Shown here: positions 43,630 to 50,728 of the stretch, in pieces | Layout: each line of letters begins with the position of its first letter | Position numbering within the stretch: position 1 is the stretch's first letter | Source: Candidatus Iainarchaeum sp. | Lineage (GTDB): Archaea > Iainarchaeota > Iainarchaeia > Iainarchaeales > UBA10191 | Length of the DNA stretch: 64,000 nt | Assembly (NCBI GenBank): GCA_030649735.1 | Contig: JAUSFL010000008.1 | Span: forward strand, 85,141-149,140 | Direction: 5' to 3' | The notes under the pieces: model-generated | Database searches by the model: none | Seen by the model: only the letters and a program-made list of their open reading frames with translations | What the model was told of the DNA's origin: nothing | Position numbers and translations under genes: made by a program

Positions 43630-43776
43630 ATGAAGCGTAAAACAACCAGTATTAAAGTAGACCCAGAATTCTGGAAACAAGTCAAGTCATATACTGCACT
43701 TAAAGGAATTGACATAAGCGACCTGCTTGAAGACTTGTTGAAAAAAGAGTTAGAAAAGGAGAAAAAAAAGCAATAA
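43630..43776 (+). CDS. small ribbon-helix-helix DNA-binding protein
   Basis: 48 residues: KRKTTSIKVDPEFWKQVKSY, then ALKGIDISDLLEDLLKKELEKEKKK. The N-terminal beta strand (TTSIKVD), followed by two helices with the KGIDISDLL turn, is the CopG/Arc ribbon-helix-helix pattern. The ATG at 43630 lies directly behind two 12-bp direct repeats. It is transcribed away from the transposase and toward the restriction-modification genes, 61 nt before the fusion gene. A regulator of transposition or of the R-M genes is the natural guess. Confidence 0.75.
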   Translation: MKRKTTSIKVDPEFWKQVKSYTALKGIDISDLLEDLLKKELEKEKKKQ

Positions 43777-43837
43777 CGAGCGGAAATGTCGCATAACACA
43801 TGTTTTAAAACCCAAAAAATTGATTTTGAGTGAAAAA

Positions 43838-45730
43838 ATGCCCAGAGCAAGAAATTCAGAAGTTGATGCTTATGCCTTCATAAAAGAACACTTGGCAATA
43901 CATGGGTGGGTTGTAAAGAATCCAAATAGAACAATGAATGGGCAAGTTTATACTCAAAACGAGTGTTTGGATAATCCCGAGATTGCTCGCTGCTTAGTGC
44001 GAGATAGACCAGAAAATATAGTCAAATTATCTGAAACTGAATATTATGTCATTGAGGCAAAAAGAAACAAAGAACAAATAACTCAAGCATTAACTGAAGC
44101 TGAAGATTACGCAAAAGCAGTAAATACAAGTAGGGCAATAAAAGCAAAAGTTATTTCTGGCGTAGCTGGTAATTCAACAGATGGTTTCTTAGTAAAAAGC
44201 AAATATTTTAAGAACGGCAGATTTAATCCAATTAAAATTAATGGTAAAGAAATTACAAGTTTTGTTTCTCCAGCAATAGCTAAATTACTATTAGAAAATG
44301 ATTCTAGTGAAATAGCCGACTTGCCAGTTGATGAGGTAGTATTTCTAAAGTCTGCTGAAGACATAAACAAAATATTGCATTTGGGGGCAATTAATAAAAA
44401 TTATCGTGCAAGAGTTATGGCTGCATTACTCTTAGCATTAATTGATGACACCCGTCCAAATGTAGATGCTTCCCCGAGAGTTTTAATAAATGAAATAAAT
44501 TCACGAGCCGAAAACATACTAATTAGGAATGGAAAGCCAGAATTTTTTGATTGCATAAAAATAGCACTTCCACCAAGCCAAGACAACCACATAAAATTCA
44601 AAAACTCACTAGTCCAAACAATTCAAGAGTTAGAAAATTTAAACATTCGCTCCGCAATGAATTCTGGAACAGATGTTCTTGGAAAGTTCTATGAAGTATT
44701 TCTAAAATACGGAAACGGAGCAAAAGAAATAGGAATAGTCCTCACACCAAGACATATCACTAGGTTCGCAGCAGACATATTTAACATAAAAAGTAGCGAC
44801 ATAGTTTTAGACCCTGCTTGTGGAACTGGCGGATTTTTGGTCGCTGCTTTTGACCAAGCTAAAAAAACAGCAACTCAATCAGAATTAGATTGGTTCAAAA
44901 ATAATGGATTATATGGGGTTGAACAAGAGCCTGAAGTTGCAGCATTGGCAATAGTAAACATGATTTTTAGAGGGGATGGAAAAAATAACATTATTGAAGG
45001 AAACTGTTTCCAAAAAACTTTGATAGCAAGAAATTTAAGTGGTAGATTAAGTGCAAAGTTTTACAATAATCCCGAACTTCCAGAAGTAAGAACTTCTGCT
45101 GCAACCAAAATTTTAATGAATCCACCATTTGCTCTTAAAAAAAGCGATGAAAAAGAGTACAAGTTTGTTCAACATGCATTAGACCAAATGCAAAATAATG
45201 GCTTACTTTTTTGTATTCTTCCCATTTCCACAATGGTAATTAGTGGGGAAGAAAAAAATTGGCGTTTGAATAAACTTCTACAAGAAAATACAATAATTTC
45301 AGTAATTTCTTTCCCACCAGAATTATTTTATCCGATAGGAGTTTATACATTAGGAATAATAATAAAAAAGGGGAATCCACACCCACCGAGCCAAAATGTT
45401 CTGTGGTTAAGAATAATGAAAGATGGATTTGTAAAGAAAAAAGGCAAAAGAGTTTTATCTGATTCAGAATCAAATGATTTTGTTAAATATAATAAGTTAA
45501 TTAAAGAATTTATTGCAAACCAAAATATAGAAGTAAAAACAATTCCAAGAGAATGTAAGGCAACACCAATAAATTTTGAAAGTGAAACTTTTGAGTTAGT
45601 TCCTGAAGTCTATATTGATGATGAAAAATTATCTTGCAGAAAGTTTGAGAAAGAATTAGAAGTGCGTTTAAGAGATTACCTCGCATATTTAATGAGAATT
45701 GATGCTGGTGAATTGAATGAAAATAATTGA
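43838..45730 (+). CDS. fused restriction nuclease and N6-adenine DNA methyltransferase (type IIG / type I-like)
   Basis: 630 residues. The N-terminal 160 residues resemble the HsdR N-terminal nuclease fold, with YTQNE and the PD-(D/E)xK-type core YYVIEAKR (Glu73, Lys75). The methyltransferase part has HsdM helices, then motif I DPACGTGGFLVAAF, and motif IV NPPF in ILMNPPFALKKS. The end is a short helical linker rather than a specificity domain. The ATG at 43838 lies about 30 nt after a TTTTAAAA box. Its stop overlaps the next gene by 14 nt, and that gene supplies the target-recognition domain. Cutting and methylation by one polypeptide is inferred from the domain order. Confidence 0.85.
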   Translation: MPRARNSEVDAYAFIKEHLAIHGWVVKNPNRTMNGQVYTQNECLDNPEIARCLVRDRPENIVKLSETEYYVIEAKRNKEQITQALTEAEDYAKAVNTSRAIKAKVISGVAGNSTDGFLVKSKYFKNGRFNPIKINGKEITSFVSPAIAKLLLENDSSEIADLPVDEVVFLKSAEDINKILHLGAINKNYRARVMAALLLALIDDTRPNVDASPRVLINEINSRAENILIRNGKPEFFDCIKIALPPSQDNHIKFKNSLVQTIQELENLNIRSAMNSGTDVLGKFYEVFLKYGNGAKEIGIVLTPRHITRFAADIFNIKSSDIVLDPACGTGGFLVAAFDQAKKTATQSELDWFKNNGLYGVEQEPEVAALAIVNMIFRGDGKNNIIEGNCFQKTLIARNLSGRLSAKFYNNPELPEVRTSAATKILMNPPFALKKSDEKEYKFVQHALDQMQNNGLLFCILPISTMVISGEEKNWRLNKLLQENTIISVISFPPELFYPIGVYTLGIIIKKGNPHPPSQNVLWLRIMKDGFVKKKGKRVLSDSESNDFVKYNKLIKEFIANQNIEVKTIPRECKATPINFESETFELVPEVYIDDEKLSCRKFEKELEVRLRDYLAYLMRIDAGELNENN

Positions 45731-46181
45731 CAAATTTAATATAGAGAAGGCAAAATCAAAGGCATTTGGAAATCACAAAATAGGAAACATTCCTTTTATT
45801 TCAAATGGTTTTGACAATAATGGTTTTGTAGGCTTTGTTAAACCACTCCAAAGTGAAAGAATATTTAATCAAGATGGAATTTGCATATCTGCTTTTTGCG
45901 AGGCAACAGTACAAAAAGCCCCATTTTTACCAAGAGGAAACGGTGGCAGTGGATTAACTGTATTAATTCCAAAAGAGAAAATGAATCAAGAGCAATTACA
46001 CGTTTATGCGGGTTTAATAAATACTCAAAGATGGAGATTTTCCTTTGGAAGAATGGTAATATCAGATAGATTATCTGAATTAGACCTTCCAAATATACCG
46101 AGAGAATTTGAGAATAATACTGTAAAGAAAATAGTAAATAAAATACTAAATTCCGCAATGAAACAAATAACTAAAATATAA
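45717..46181 (+). CDS. single target-recognition-domain specificity protein (HsdS-like half subunit)
   Basis: 154 residues, about one third of a standard HsdS. The stretch IPFISNGFDNNGFVGFVKPL, then ICISAFCEATVQKAPFLPRGNGGSGLTVLI and RWRFSFGRMVISDRLSELDLPNIP, is the pattern of one type I/IIG target-recognition domain. Only one such domain is present and the long conserved helices are short, so it may pair as a dimer or recognise an asymmetric site alone. It overlaps the methyltransferase gene by 14 nt, which indicates coupled translation. Confidence 0.75.
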   Translation: MKIIDKFNIEKAKSKAFGNHKIGNIPFISNGFDNNGFVGFVKPLQSERIFNQDGICISAFCEATVQKAPFLPRGNGGSGLTVLIPKEKMNQEQLHVYAGLINTQRWRFSFGRMVISDRLSELDLPNIPREFENNTVKKIVNKILNSAMKQITKI

Positions 46182-46199
46182 CTAATTTTGAGAGAAATT

Positions 46200-46583
46200 A
46201 TGTTTTGGCTTGTTAATCATTCTTGGGAGTCTTTTAAGAGAACTCAAGAATATTGCGGTTTTATTTCTGAAAATGAGCGAAACAAAATAGCAATCGGCGA
46301 TAGCGTTGTTTATTTTGGTCAGGGCTTGGTTTTTGGATTGTTTGAAGCTATAAGCTTGCCAGAGAATGAGTTTAAAGGCTGGCAGAAACAGTATCCTTTT
46401 CAAGTCAAGCTAAAACCAATTTTACTGGCTAAAGGCGGTTTGAAAGCCAAAGTTTTAGAAAGTAAGATTTTATTGCAAAAAAGCGCAGGCAGTTCAGGAA
46501 ACCTTATTGAACTCTCCGAAAGCGAGTTCAACCAAATAACGCAAGCAATAGAAACAGGACGAAAAGAGCTGGTGTTTGAATGA
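46200..46583 (+). CDS. EVE-domain protein
   Basis: 127 residues from the ATG at 46200. FWLVNHSWESFKRTQEYCGFI begins like an EVE domain (PUA-like fold), with IGDSVVYFGQGLVFGLFEAI as the central strands. EVE domains read modified bases and occur in restriction systems such as McrBC-like proteins and in defence islands. Here it follows a methyltransferase, so sensing of methylated DNA is plausible but inferred. A TTG at 46188 would add four residues; the ATG fits the family start better. The next gene overlaps as ATGA. Confidence 0.7.
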   Translation: MFWLVNHSWESFKRTQEYCGFISENERNKIAIGDSVVYFGQGLVFGLFEAISLPENEFKGWQKQYPFQVKLKPILLAKGGLKAKVLESKILLQKSAGSSGNLIELSESEFNQITQAIETGRKELVFE

Positions 46584-47074
46584 ATGATTTTATGCGGCAC
46601 AAATCTATTTATGAAAAAAAAGTTAGATTTATTGATGATTTTGTAGATAAATATATTAGAATCAGGCATAGCAAAAATTTTCCACATACAGCAATAGGTA
46701 TTGTAATAAAATTGCTTTTTCCAAAGTCATACAAAATTAACAAAGGGTGGTATAAAACTGCTTTTTATATCTCATCAAGAAAAAAAGATTTAGTGATAAA
46801 AATAGGCAGAACAAAAAACTTGAAACAAGATTGGAAAGCTTACCAAAAATTCCCTAAAGGAATTAGAAATAAATATTTCGCCAAAATTTATTGGCACTCT
46901 AAATATTGCTTACTTCAAAAATGGGGTAAAGCCGCAAAAATTAGCAATAAAGACCCCCGAATAATTAAATTAAAGGAAAAAGCGAGCTATTATGGCTTAA
47001 ATGATATAAAACCCGCAAATACGGCTTTCTTTGATGGAAAATTAAAAATTATAGACGCAAGCATAAAAAAATGA
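46580..47074 (+). CDS. minimal protein-kinase-like protein, transposon cargo
   Basis: 164 residues. KKDLVIKIGRTKNLKQDWKA resembles the ATP-lysine strand of a kinase N-lobe, and LNDIKPANTAFFDGKLKIIDAS matches a catalytic loop of the form D-x-K-P-x-N followed by a DFG-equivalent I-D-A. A hinge-like YCLLQKWGKAA sits between them. The glycine loop and most of the C-lobe are missing, so it is less than two thirds of a normal kinase. It could be a reduced kinase, a pseudokinase or a relative of small aminoglycoside-kinase-like folds. It overlaps the EVE gene by 4 nt and ends one base before the right motif array. Confidence 0.5.
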   Translation: MNDFMRHKSIYEKKVRFIDDFVDKYIRIRHSKNFPHTAIGIVIKLLFPKSYKINKGWYKTAFYISSRKKDLVIKIGRTKNLKQDWKAYQKFPKGIRNKYFAKIYWHSKYCLLQKWGKAAKISNKDPRIIKLKEKASYYGLNDIKPANTAFFDGKLKIIDASIKK

Positions 47075-47127
47075 CTTTATGGGCAGACTTCTGACTTTGT
47101 GGGCAAAAACGACTTAATAGGCAAAGC
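47073..47127. repeat. right terminal inverted repeat and subterminal motif array
   Basis: Three direct copies of the 14-mer family lie at 47073 (GACTTTATGGGCAG), 47093 (GACTTTGTGGGCAA) and 47111 (GACTTAATAGGCAA), spaced 20 and 18 nt. The last runs into the terminal repeat ending GGCAAAGC. TTTATGGGCAGACTT at 47076 is an exact inverted copy of 41731-41745 on the left. Confidence 0.65.
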
Positions 47128-47281
47128 TCAAAAAGTGTTCTCTTGCTTCTTGATTTGTATCGAGTGTTTCATCTATTACAACCGGCTTTTCTGGCTTGCC
47201 ACCTGCAGCAGCAATGACTGAAACAGACAAAACGAAAAGACTAAAGATTATTGCTAATATAACTAAAATTCTCCCATTCAA
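47114..47281 (-). pseudogene. 5' part of the interrupted secreted LamG-type gene (signal peptide)
   Basis: Reading from a TTG at 47281 with a GAGGGGA ribosome site 7 nt upstream gives NGRILVILAIIFSLFVLSVSVIAAAG, a clear signal peptide, then KPEKPVVIDETLDTNQEAREHFL. At HFL the frame enters the transposon and stops at 47114. The same HFL codons continue as TRDLNWSGFNFF at 41708, so this is the missing start of the gene at 40704. Confidence 0.75.
47128..47137. repeat. target-site duplication, right copy
   Basis: TCAAAAAGTG, identical to 41708-41717, and in the coding frame of the interrupted gene (codons for His-Phe-Leu on the minus strand). Confidence 0.8.
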
Positions 47282-47401
47282 AAAACATCCCCTCGCAAAT
47301 TAGTTGATAACTTCAAAGGGAGAGAAAACTCATTTAAACTCGAAACTGAGCTTTAAAAGCAAGTTCACTAAAAGTGGGGCACAGTACTAAAAGTGTGAAG
47401 T

Positions 47402-47475
47402 GCCCTCGTCGGGATTTGGACCCGAGTTTTCGCCGTGAGAGGGCGAAGTCCTTGACCGGGCTAGACTACGAGGGC
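47402..47475 (-). tRNA. tRNA-Glu(CTC)
   Basis: 74 nt, no intron. Acceptor GCCCTCG/CGAGGGC, D-loop with the GG pair, anticodon stem TCGCC/GGCGA with loop CTCTCAC (anticodon CTC), and T-stem TCGGG/CCCGA. The T-loop reads TCCAAAT, with C55 instead of U55, which can pair with G18. The 3' end borders the accessory region, and an 11-bp copy of it is found at 40560. Confidence 0.9.
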
Positions 47476-47539
47476 GGCTGCAACAATTCTTGTTGGAACG
47501 TATTTTATTGCTTTTGGGCTTTCAAAGCTTCTGGTTGCA

Positions 47540-48190
47540 TTGATTAAGGCAGTGATTTTTGACTTGGATGGAACTTTAGTGGACACTAATGGAATCCACC
47601 TTGAGAATTTCCGCAAGGACTTTCCAAAGCAATTTGGCTTTCGCCCGAAGGATTCTGAAGTCTTGCCGTTGTTCGGAAAAAGCGCCGTTGAAATCGCGCA
47701 AATCCTTGCGAGAAAGCGCGGCATCAAATTGGATGCTAAAAAGCTTGTGGAGTTCGCGCGCTTGAAAGAAAGCCTTTTTGTAAAGTCAGCCAAGGGAAAG
47801 CACTTTCTCTCAAAAGCAAATTTTTTGTTCTTGAAAAAATTGAAGGCCAGAGGATTGAAGATTGCGATTGCTTCAGGCAGTTCGAGAAAAATGCTTAATG
47901 CTTCCTTGAAGACTTTTGAAAGGAAATTGTTTGACTGCATTGTGTGCGCTGATGATGTTTTGCATTCAAAGCCTAATCCTTTAATGATTTTTAAGGCCTT
48001 GAAATGCCTGCGCGTGAAAAAAGGCAATGCTGTTTTTGTTGGCGATGGATTTTTGGACGCGAAGACAGCAAAGAACGCTAATCTGCGGTTTGTTGCAGTG
48101 CTTTCTGGAATAACTTCAAGAAAGCAGTTTGAAAAATTCAAGCCATTGCTTATTGTGAAAAAAGCCCGGGATTTGGGAAAAGTTTTATAA
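47540..48190 (+). CDS. HAD-family phosphatase (beta-phosphoglucomutase-like)
   Basis: 216 residues. HAD motif I is VIFDLDGTLVDTNGIH, motif II is AIASGSSRKM, the motif III lysine is in SKPNPLMIF, and motif IV is VFVGDGFLDAKTAKNA. A helical C1 cap lies between residues about 18 and 85. Substrates of this subgroup are small phosphosugars or phosphoglycolate; the exact one cannot be read. It starts at a TTG at 47540, giving MIKAVIFDLDG. It is convergent with the 205-residue gene, with no gap between the stops. Confidence 0.8.
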   Translation: MIKAVIFDLDGTLVDTNGIHLENFRKDFPKQFGFRPKDSEVLPLFGKSAVEIAQILARKRGIKLDAKKLVEFARLKESLFVKSAKGKHFLSKANFLFLKKLKARGLKIAIASGSSRKMLNASLKTFERKLFDCIVCADDVLHSKPNPLMIFKALKCLRVKKGNAVFVGDGFLDAKTAKNANLRFVAVLSGITSRKQFEKFKPLLIVKKARDLGKVL

Positions 48191-48808
48191 TCATCTTTTT
48201 TGTAAAAGCTTTTTGTTTGTTTCAAGATTGCTTTTGAGCTCTTTAATGATCCCGTCAAGGTCTGCTTCCGAGACTTTCAAGCGCCCTTCTCTCGTAAAAC
48301 TTTTTTCCAATAATCGGCTTGCCCTAAGTTCATAACGCCGCCTAATCCTATCTGGCAGGTAAGATGAAGCCATTTTAACGCCTACGTGGACTGGAGTGAA
48401 ATAAGGCCCATGCATCCAATACCCAAAATAAAGGACTGCTTTAAGCATTTTGTTGCCGCTTGCAAAAAAGGTTTTGCGTTCAGGCAGGTAAATTCCCATT
48501 TGAAGAAACGTTTGGTCTGGGATTGTTTCGGCCATTACTTCAAGCATTGCGATTGAATGCGACATTTTTTGTAATCTTAATGGGAGCTTTCCTGAAGCAA
48601 GTTCTTTTCTGGCTTCTTGGTTTTCAAGAATTTCAATAATGCGCTCGCAGAAATTAATATTATATTTTATTTTTCTTTGACTGGCTGTTTTTTTCAGTGC
48701 TTTTTCAGCAAATGTTCGCTCTATTGTTTTTCTTTTCTGGAATTCTCTCATTTTCTTTTTTACCGCAATTCTTGCAATCCTTAATGCCCTTGGCCCTTTT
48801 GCAGTCAT
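48191..48808 (-). CDS. hypothetical basic protein, 205 aa
   Basis: Not recognised. The first 50 residues are strongly basic and helical (RIARIAVKKKMREFQKRKTIER). The middle has a patch of aromatic residues (AVLYFGYWMHGPYFTPVHVG), and the end is a charged helix. No signal or transmembrane helix is clear. It begins 4 nt after the stop of the DUF4430-type gene and may be cotranscribed with it. Confidence 0.6.
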   Translation of the reverse strand: MTAKGPRALRIARIAVKKKMREFQKRKTIERTFAEKALKKTASQRKIKYNINFCERIIEILENQEARKELASGKLPLRLQKMSHSIAMLEVMAETIPDQTFLQMGIYLPERKTFFASGNKMLKAVLYFGYWMHGPYFTPVHVGVKMASSYLPDRIRRRYELRASRLLEKSFTREGRLKVSEADLDGIIKELKSNLETNKKLLQKR

Positions 48809-48812
48809 ATAA

Positions 48813-49193
48813 TCAATTTATTTTCTCAAGCTTCCATTCAAGTTTAGTGTCCTTGTCAAGCACGAACTGGTCAATGCCTTTCATTGCGTAAACTCCGTCA
48901 ACGTACAATGCCCAGTAATTGTCAGTGCCTGAATTGATGCCGTTAATTCCATTAATGAAAGGCCCGTAAGCAGTGCTTTTGAAATCGACCTTTAAGTTTT
49001 GCTTCATTACTTCAAAGGCATTGGCGCCCTTGTCTGCAAAAACAGTGACTGTGTCATTCTTGTCGTTTGCTGAAATTGTGAAAGCAACTTTGACTTTTTC
49101 CCCGCTTGGGTTAATCGGATTCTGACTTGTACAGCCTAACACTAGAATGCTTGCCACTATCAAGGCGGCTAACGCTAACAATCTTGAATTCAT
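48813..49193 (-). CDS. DUF4430-domain lipoprotein
   Basis: 126 residues. The signal LLALAALIVASILVLGC has a lipobox Cys at residue 21. The remainder, TVTVFADKGANAFEVMKQN and INGINGINSGTDNYWALYVDGVYAMKGIDQFVLD, is the DUF4430 fold related to the C-terminal domain of cobalamin-binding intrinsic factor. Its start lies inside the preceding S-component-like gene (83-nt overlap), an arrangement that ties the two together. A ligand-binding role outside the membrane is likely; cobalamin is only a hypothesis. Confidence 0.75.
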   Translation of the reverse strand: MNSRLLALAALIVASILVLGCTSQNPINPSGEKVKVAFTISANDKNDTVTVFADKGANAFEVMKQNLKVDFKSTAYGPFINGINGINSGTDNYWALYVDGVYAMKGIDQFVLDKDTKLEWKLEKIN

Positions 49194-49806
49194 CCTTTTT
49201 CCTCCATTTTTCCAAAAGCGGGCTCAAAAGCTTTGCAAAAGCGGCATTTGTTGCAGTGTGCGCAATGCTGAAAGGCAAAGAAGTCAAAAAATACAATGGC
49301 AAAGTGAAAATGCCAAAAGCCCCTAAAAGCCCAATTCCCATGAAGGCTCCAGAAATGTTCATTAAAGCCTCATAAAATAAGGTTCCTGCAACAGTCAAAA
49401 TAACAAATTCTTTTGTTCCAATTTTCCTGAATTTTGCGTAAAATCCCGCAGCAAGCCCTGGAATTGCAGCTCCGAGTGCCTGGAATATTGTCCAAGGCCC
49501 TTGCAGGCCCCAAACGAAAAAATTGCTTATGAGGTAAGCGCTTCCGCCAAGCATGAATCCTTCCTTCATTCCAAACAAGATTCCGGCCATTACTGCGAAT
49601 GGAATTATTGGCTCGACTGAAGGAACCCATTGCAGGGCCACTCTTCCAATTACTGCGACTGAAAGAAATCCCAAAAAAATCAAGAGATCGCGGGATTCTT
49701 TCTTTAGCTTTGCCTCGCGGACTAATTTTGCGATTTTTTCAAGCAATTCTTCGCGCTTTTGCACTTGAATTGTCTGCGTTCTTTCCTTTTGCTTTTGTGC
49801 TTGCAT
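49111..49806 (-). CDS. ECF-transporter S-component-like membrane protein
   Basis: 231 residues. A basic coiled N-terminus of about 45 residues is followed by five to six membrane helices (LLIFLGFLSVAVIGRVALQW; PFAVMAGILFGMKEGFMLGGSAYLISNFFVWGLQGPW; ALGAAIPGLAAGFYAKF). The GxxxGxxxG-rich second helix and WGLQGPW loop are typical of energy-coupling-factor substrate-binding components. No ATPase or T component is adjacent. With the DUF4430 protein downstream it forms a probable vitamin-uptake pair. The ATG is at 49806. Confidence 0.7.
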   Translation of the reverse strand: MQAQKQKERTQTIQVQKREELLEKIAKLVREAKLKKESRDLLIFLGFLSVAVIGRVALQWVPSVEPIIPFAVMAGILFGMKEGFMLGGSAYLISNFFVWGLQGPWTIFQALGAAIPGLAAGFYAKFRKIGTKEFVILTVAGTLFYEALMNISGAFMGIGLLGAFGIFTLPLYFLTSLPFSIAHTATNAAFAKLLSPLLEKWRKKDEFKIVSVSRLDSGKHSSVRLYKSESD

Positions 49807-49895
49807 AAAAACCGTTTTTTTGAAAAATTAGGTTGGAAAAGGATTAAAAACAATGTTGGTTTTCTTTTGAGAATTTGGGCTTAAAATAAAAAAAT

Positions 49896-49969
49896 GCCTC
49901 AGGGCAGATTTGAACTGCCGATACCCGGCTTATGAAACCGGTGTTCTAACCAGGCTGAACTACTGAGGC
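49896..49969 (-). tRNA. tRNA-Met(CAT), elongator type
   Basis: 74 nt, no intron. Acceptor GCCTCAG/CTGAGGC, D-stem GTTC/GAAC, anticodon stem CCGGT/GCCGG, loop TTCATAA, and T-stem GGCAG/CTGCC with loop TTCAAAT. The acceptor does not start with A1-U72 features of an initiator. A tRNA-Ile(CAT) with a modified wobble base remains possible. Confidence 0.85.
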
Positions 49970-50003
49970 TGGTGTTTTTTAGAATTAGTGAAGGAAAAGG
50001 GTT

Positions 50004-50675
50004 TTATTTTTGCTGGATTACGCTTTTTACTTCGATTTTCTTTTCACCGCACAGCACAATGCGGTCTGCATACCCTATGAAAAGGCCTGTTTCCAAGACT
50101 CCTGCAATAGTGCGGGTCTGGAATTCCAGGTCTTCGAGTGAAAAAATGCTGTCAAAGTCAACGTCAACAAGCAAGTGGCCTGTTTCTGTCTTGAAGTAAT
50201 CGTTCTTTGCAATCCGAATGCTTGCCTTTCCGAGCTTTTGCAACTGCATTAAAGTGCGCTTCCACCCAAAGCTTGAAATTTCAAAAGGGATTGTTCCATG
50301 AACTCTTTCCACAAAGTTTTTTTCATCGCAAAGCACAATGAGCTCTTCAGCGCTTTGGCAGATCATTTTGTCGCGCACTAGGCTGTGCGAGTTTCTTTTC
50401 ACAAAATTGAAGTTTTTGTCCGCCTGGTCTGCAAGCTCGAATGCAATGTCGACTTCCCTGTCATTGATGTTTGCTATCTGCAAGTGCATTTGAGAGCAGA
50501 GCGCTGCAATGCTTGTTGAAGTCGGGACAACATGAATGTTTAATTCCAGCTCGTGGTTTTTCAAGGCAATTTTTTTCAAAAGCTTCTCGCCCAATGAATC
50601 GCTGCCTACTGCGATTACCTTGTCTTTTTTCAGGTATTTTGCGGCAAACTCTTCAAGCCTGTCTTCGTTAATCAT
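50004..50675 (-). CDS. rpiA: ribose 5-phosphate isomerase A
   Basis: 223 residues, the usual RpiA length. VIAVGSDSLGEKLLKK, PTSTSIAALC, then VDIAFELADQADKNFNFVKR (active-site Asp region), LVRDKMICQSAEELIVL and VLETGLFIGYADRIVL are in family order. It interconverts ribose 5-phosphate and ribulose 5-phosphate in nucleotide precursor synthesis. In place of the common GGG(G)A..R loop this sequence reads KNFNFVKRNSHSLVRDK, so part of the phosphate loop is altered. It is divergent from the DUF1624 gene. Confidence 0.8.
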   Translation of the reverse strand: MINEDRLEEFAAKYLKKDKVIAVGSDSLGEKLLKKIALKNHELELNIHVVPTSTSIAALCSQMHLQIANINDREVDIAFELADQADKNFNFVKRNSHSLVRDKMICQSAEELIVLCDEKNFVERVHGTIPFEISSFGWKRTLMQLQKLGKASIRIAKNDYFKTETGHLLVDVDFDSIFSLEDLEFQTRTIAGVLETGLFIGYADRIVLCGEKKIEVKSVIQQK

Positions 50676-50728
50676 GAGCTAACTTAGGGTTTTCTGGTTT
50701 TTAACCTTTTTCTTGCATTGGTTTTTTC

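Larger units (their letters stand above)
41718..47127. mobile_element. cargo transposon carrying a restriction-modification module
   Basis: 5410 bp bounded by direct repeats TCAAAAAGTG and by degenerate inverted repeats: GGCTTTGCCCAACAAGTC on the left against AGCTTTGCCTATTAAGTC on the right, 14 of 18 equal when the base 47128 is included. Inside, on the minus strand, are a one-helix coiled-coil protein and a SWIM/DDE transposase. On the plus strand are a ribbon-helix-helix protein, a nuclease-methyltransferase fusion, a single-TRD protein, an EVE protein and a kinase-like protein. Base composition is visibly richer in A+T than in the flanking genes, with many AGA and ATA codons. The element splits a secreted LamG-type gene in frame. 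Confidence 0.82.

Noticed and set aside
47367-47395. Two copies of ACTAAAAGTG between tRNA-Glu and the interrupted gene
   Set aside because: They are 19 nt apart and could be an operator of the LamG-type gene, but a 10-bp pair in A/T-rich promoter DNA is not enough support.
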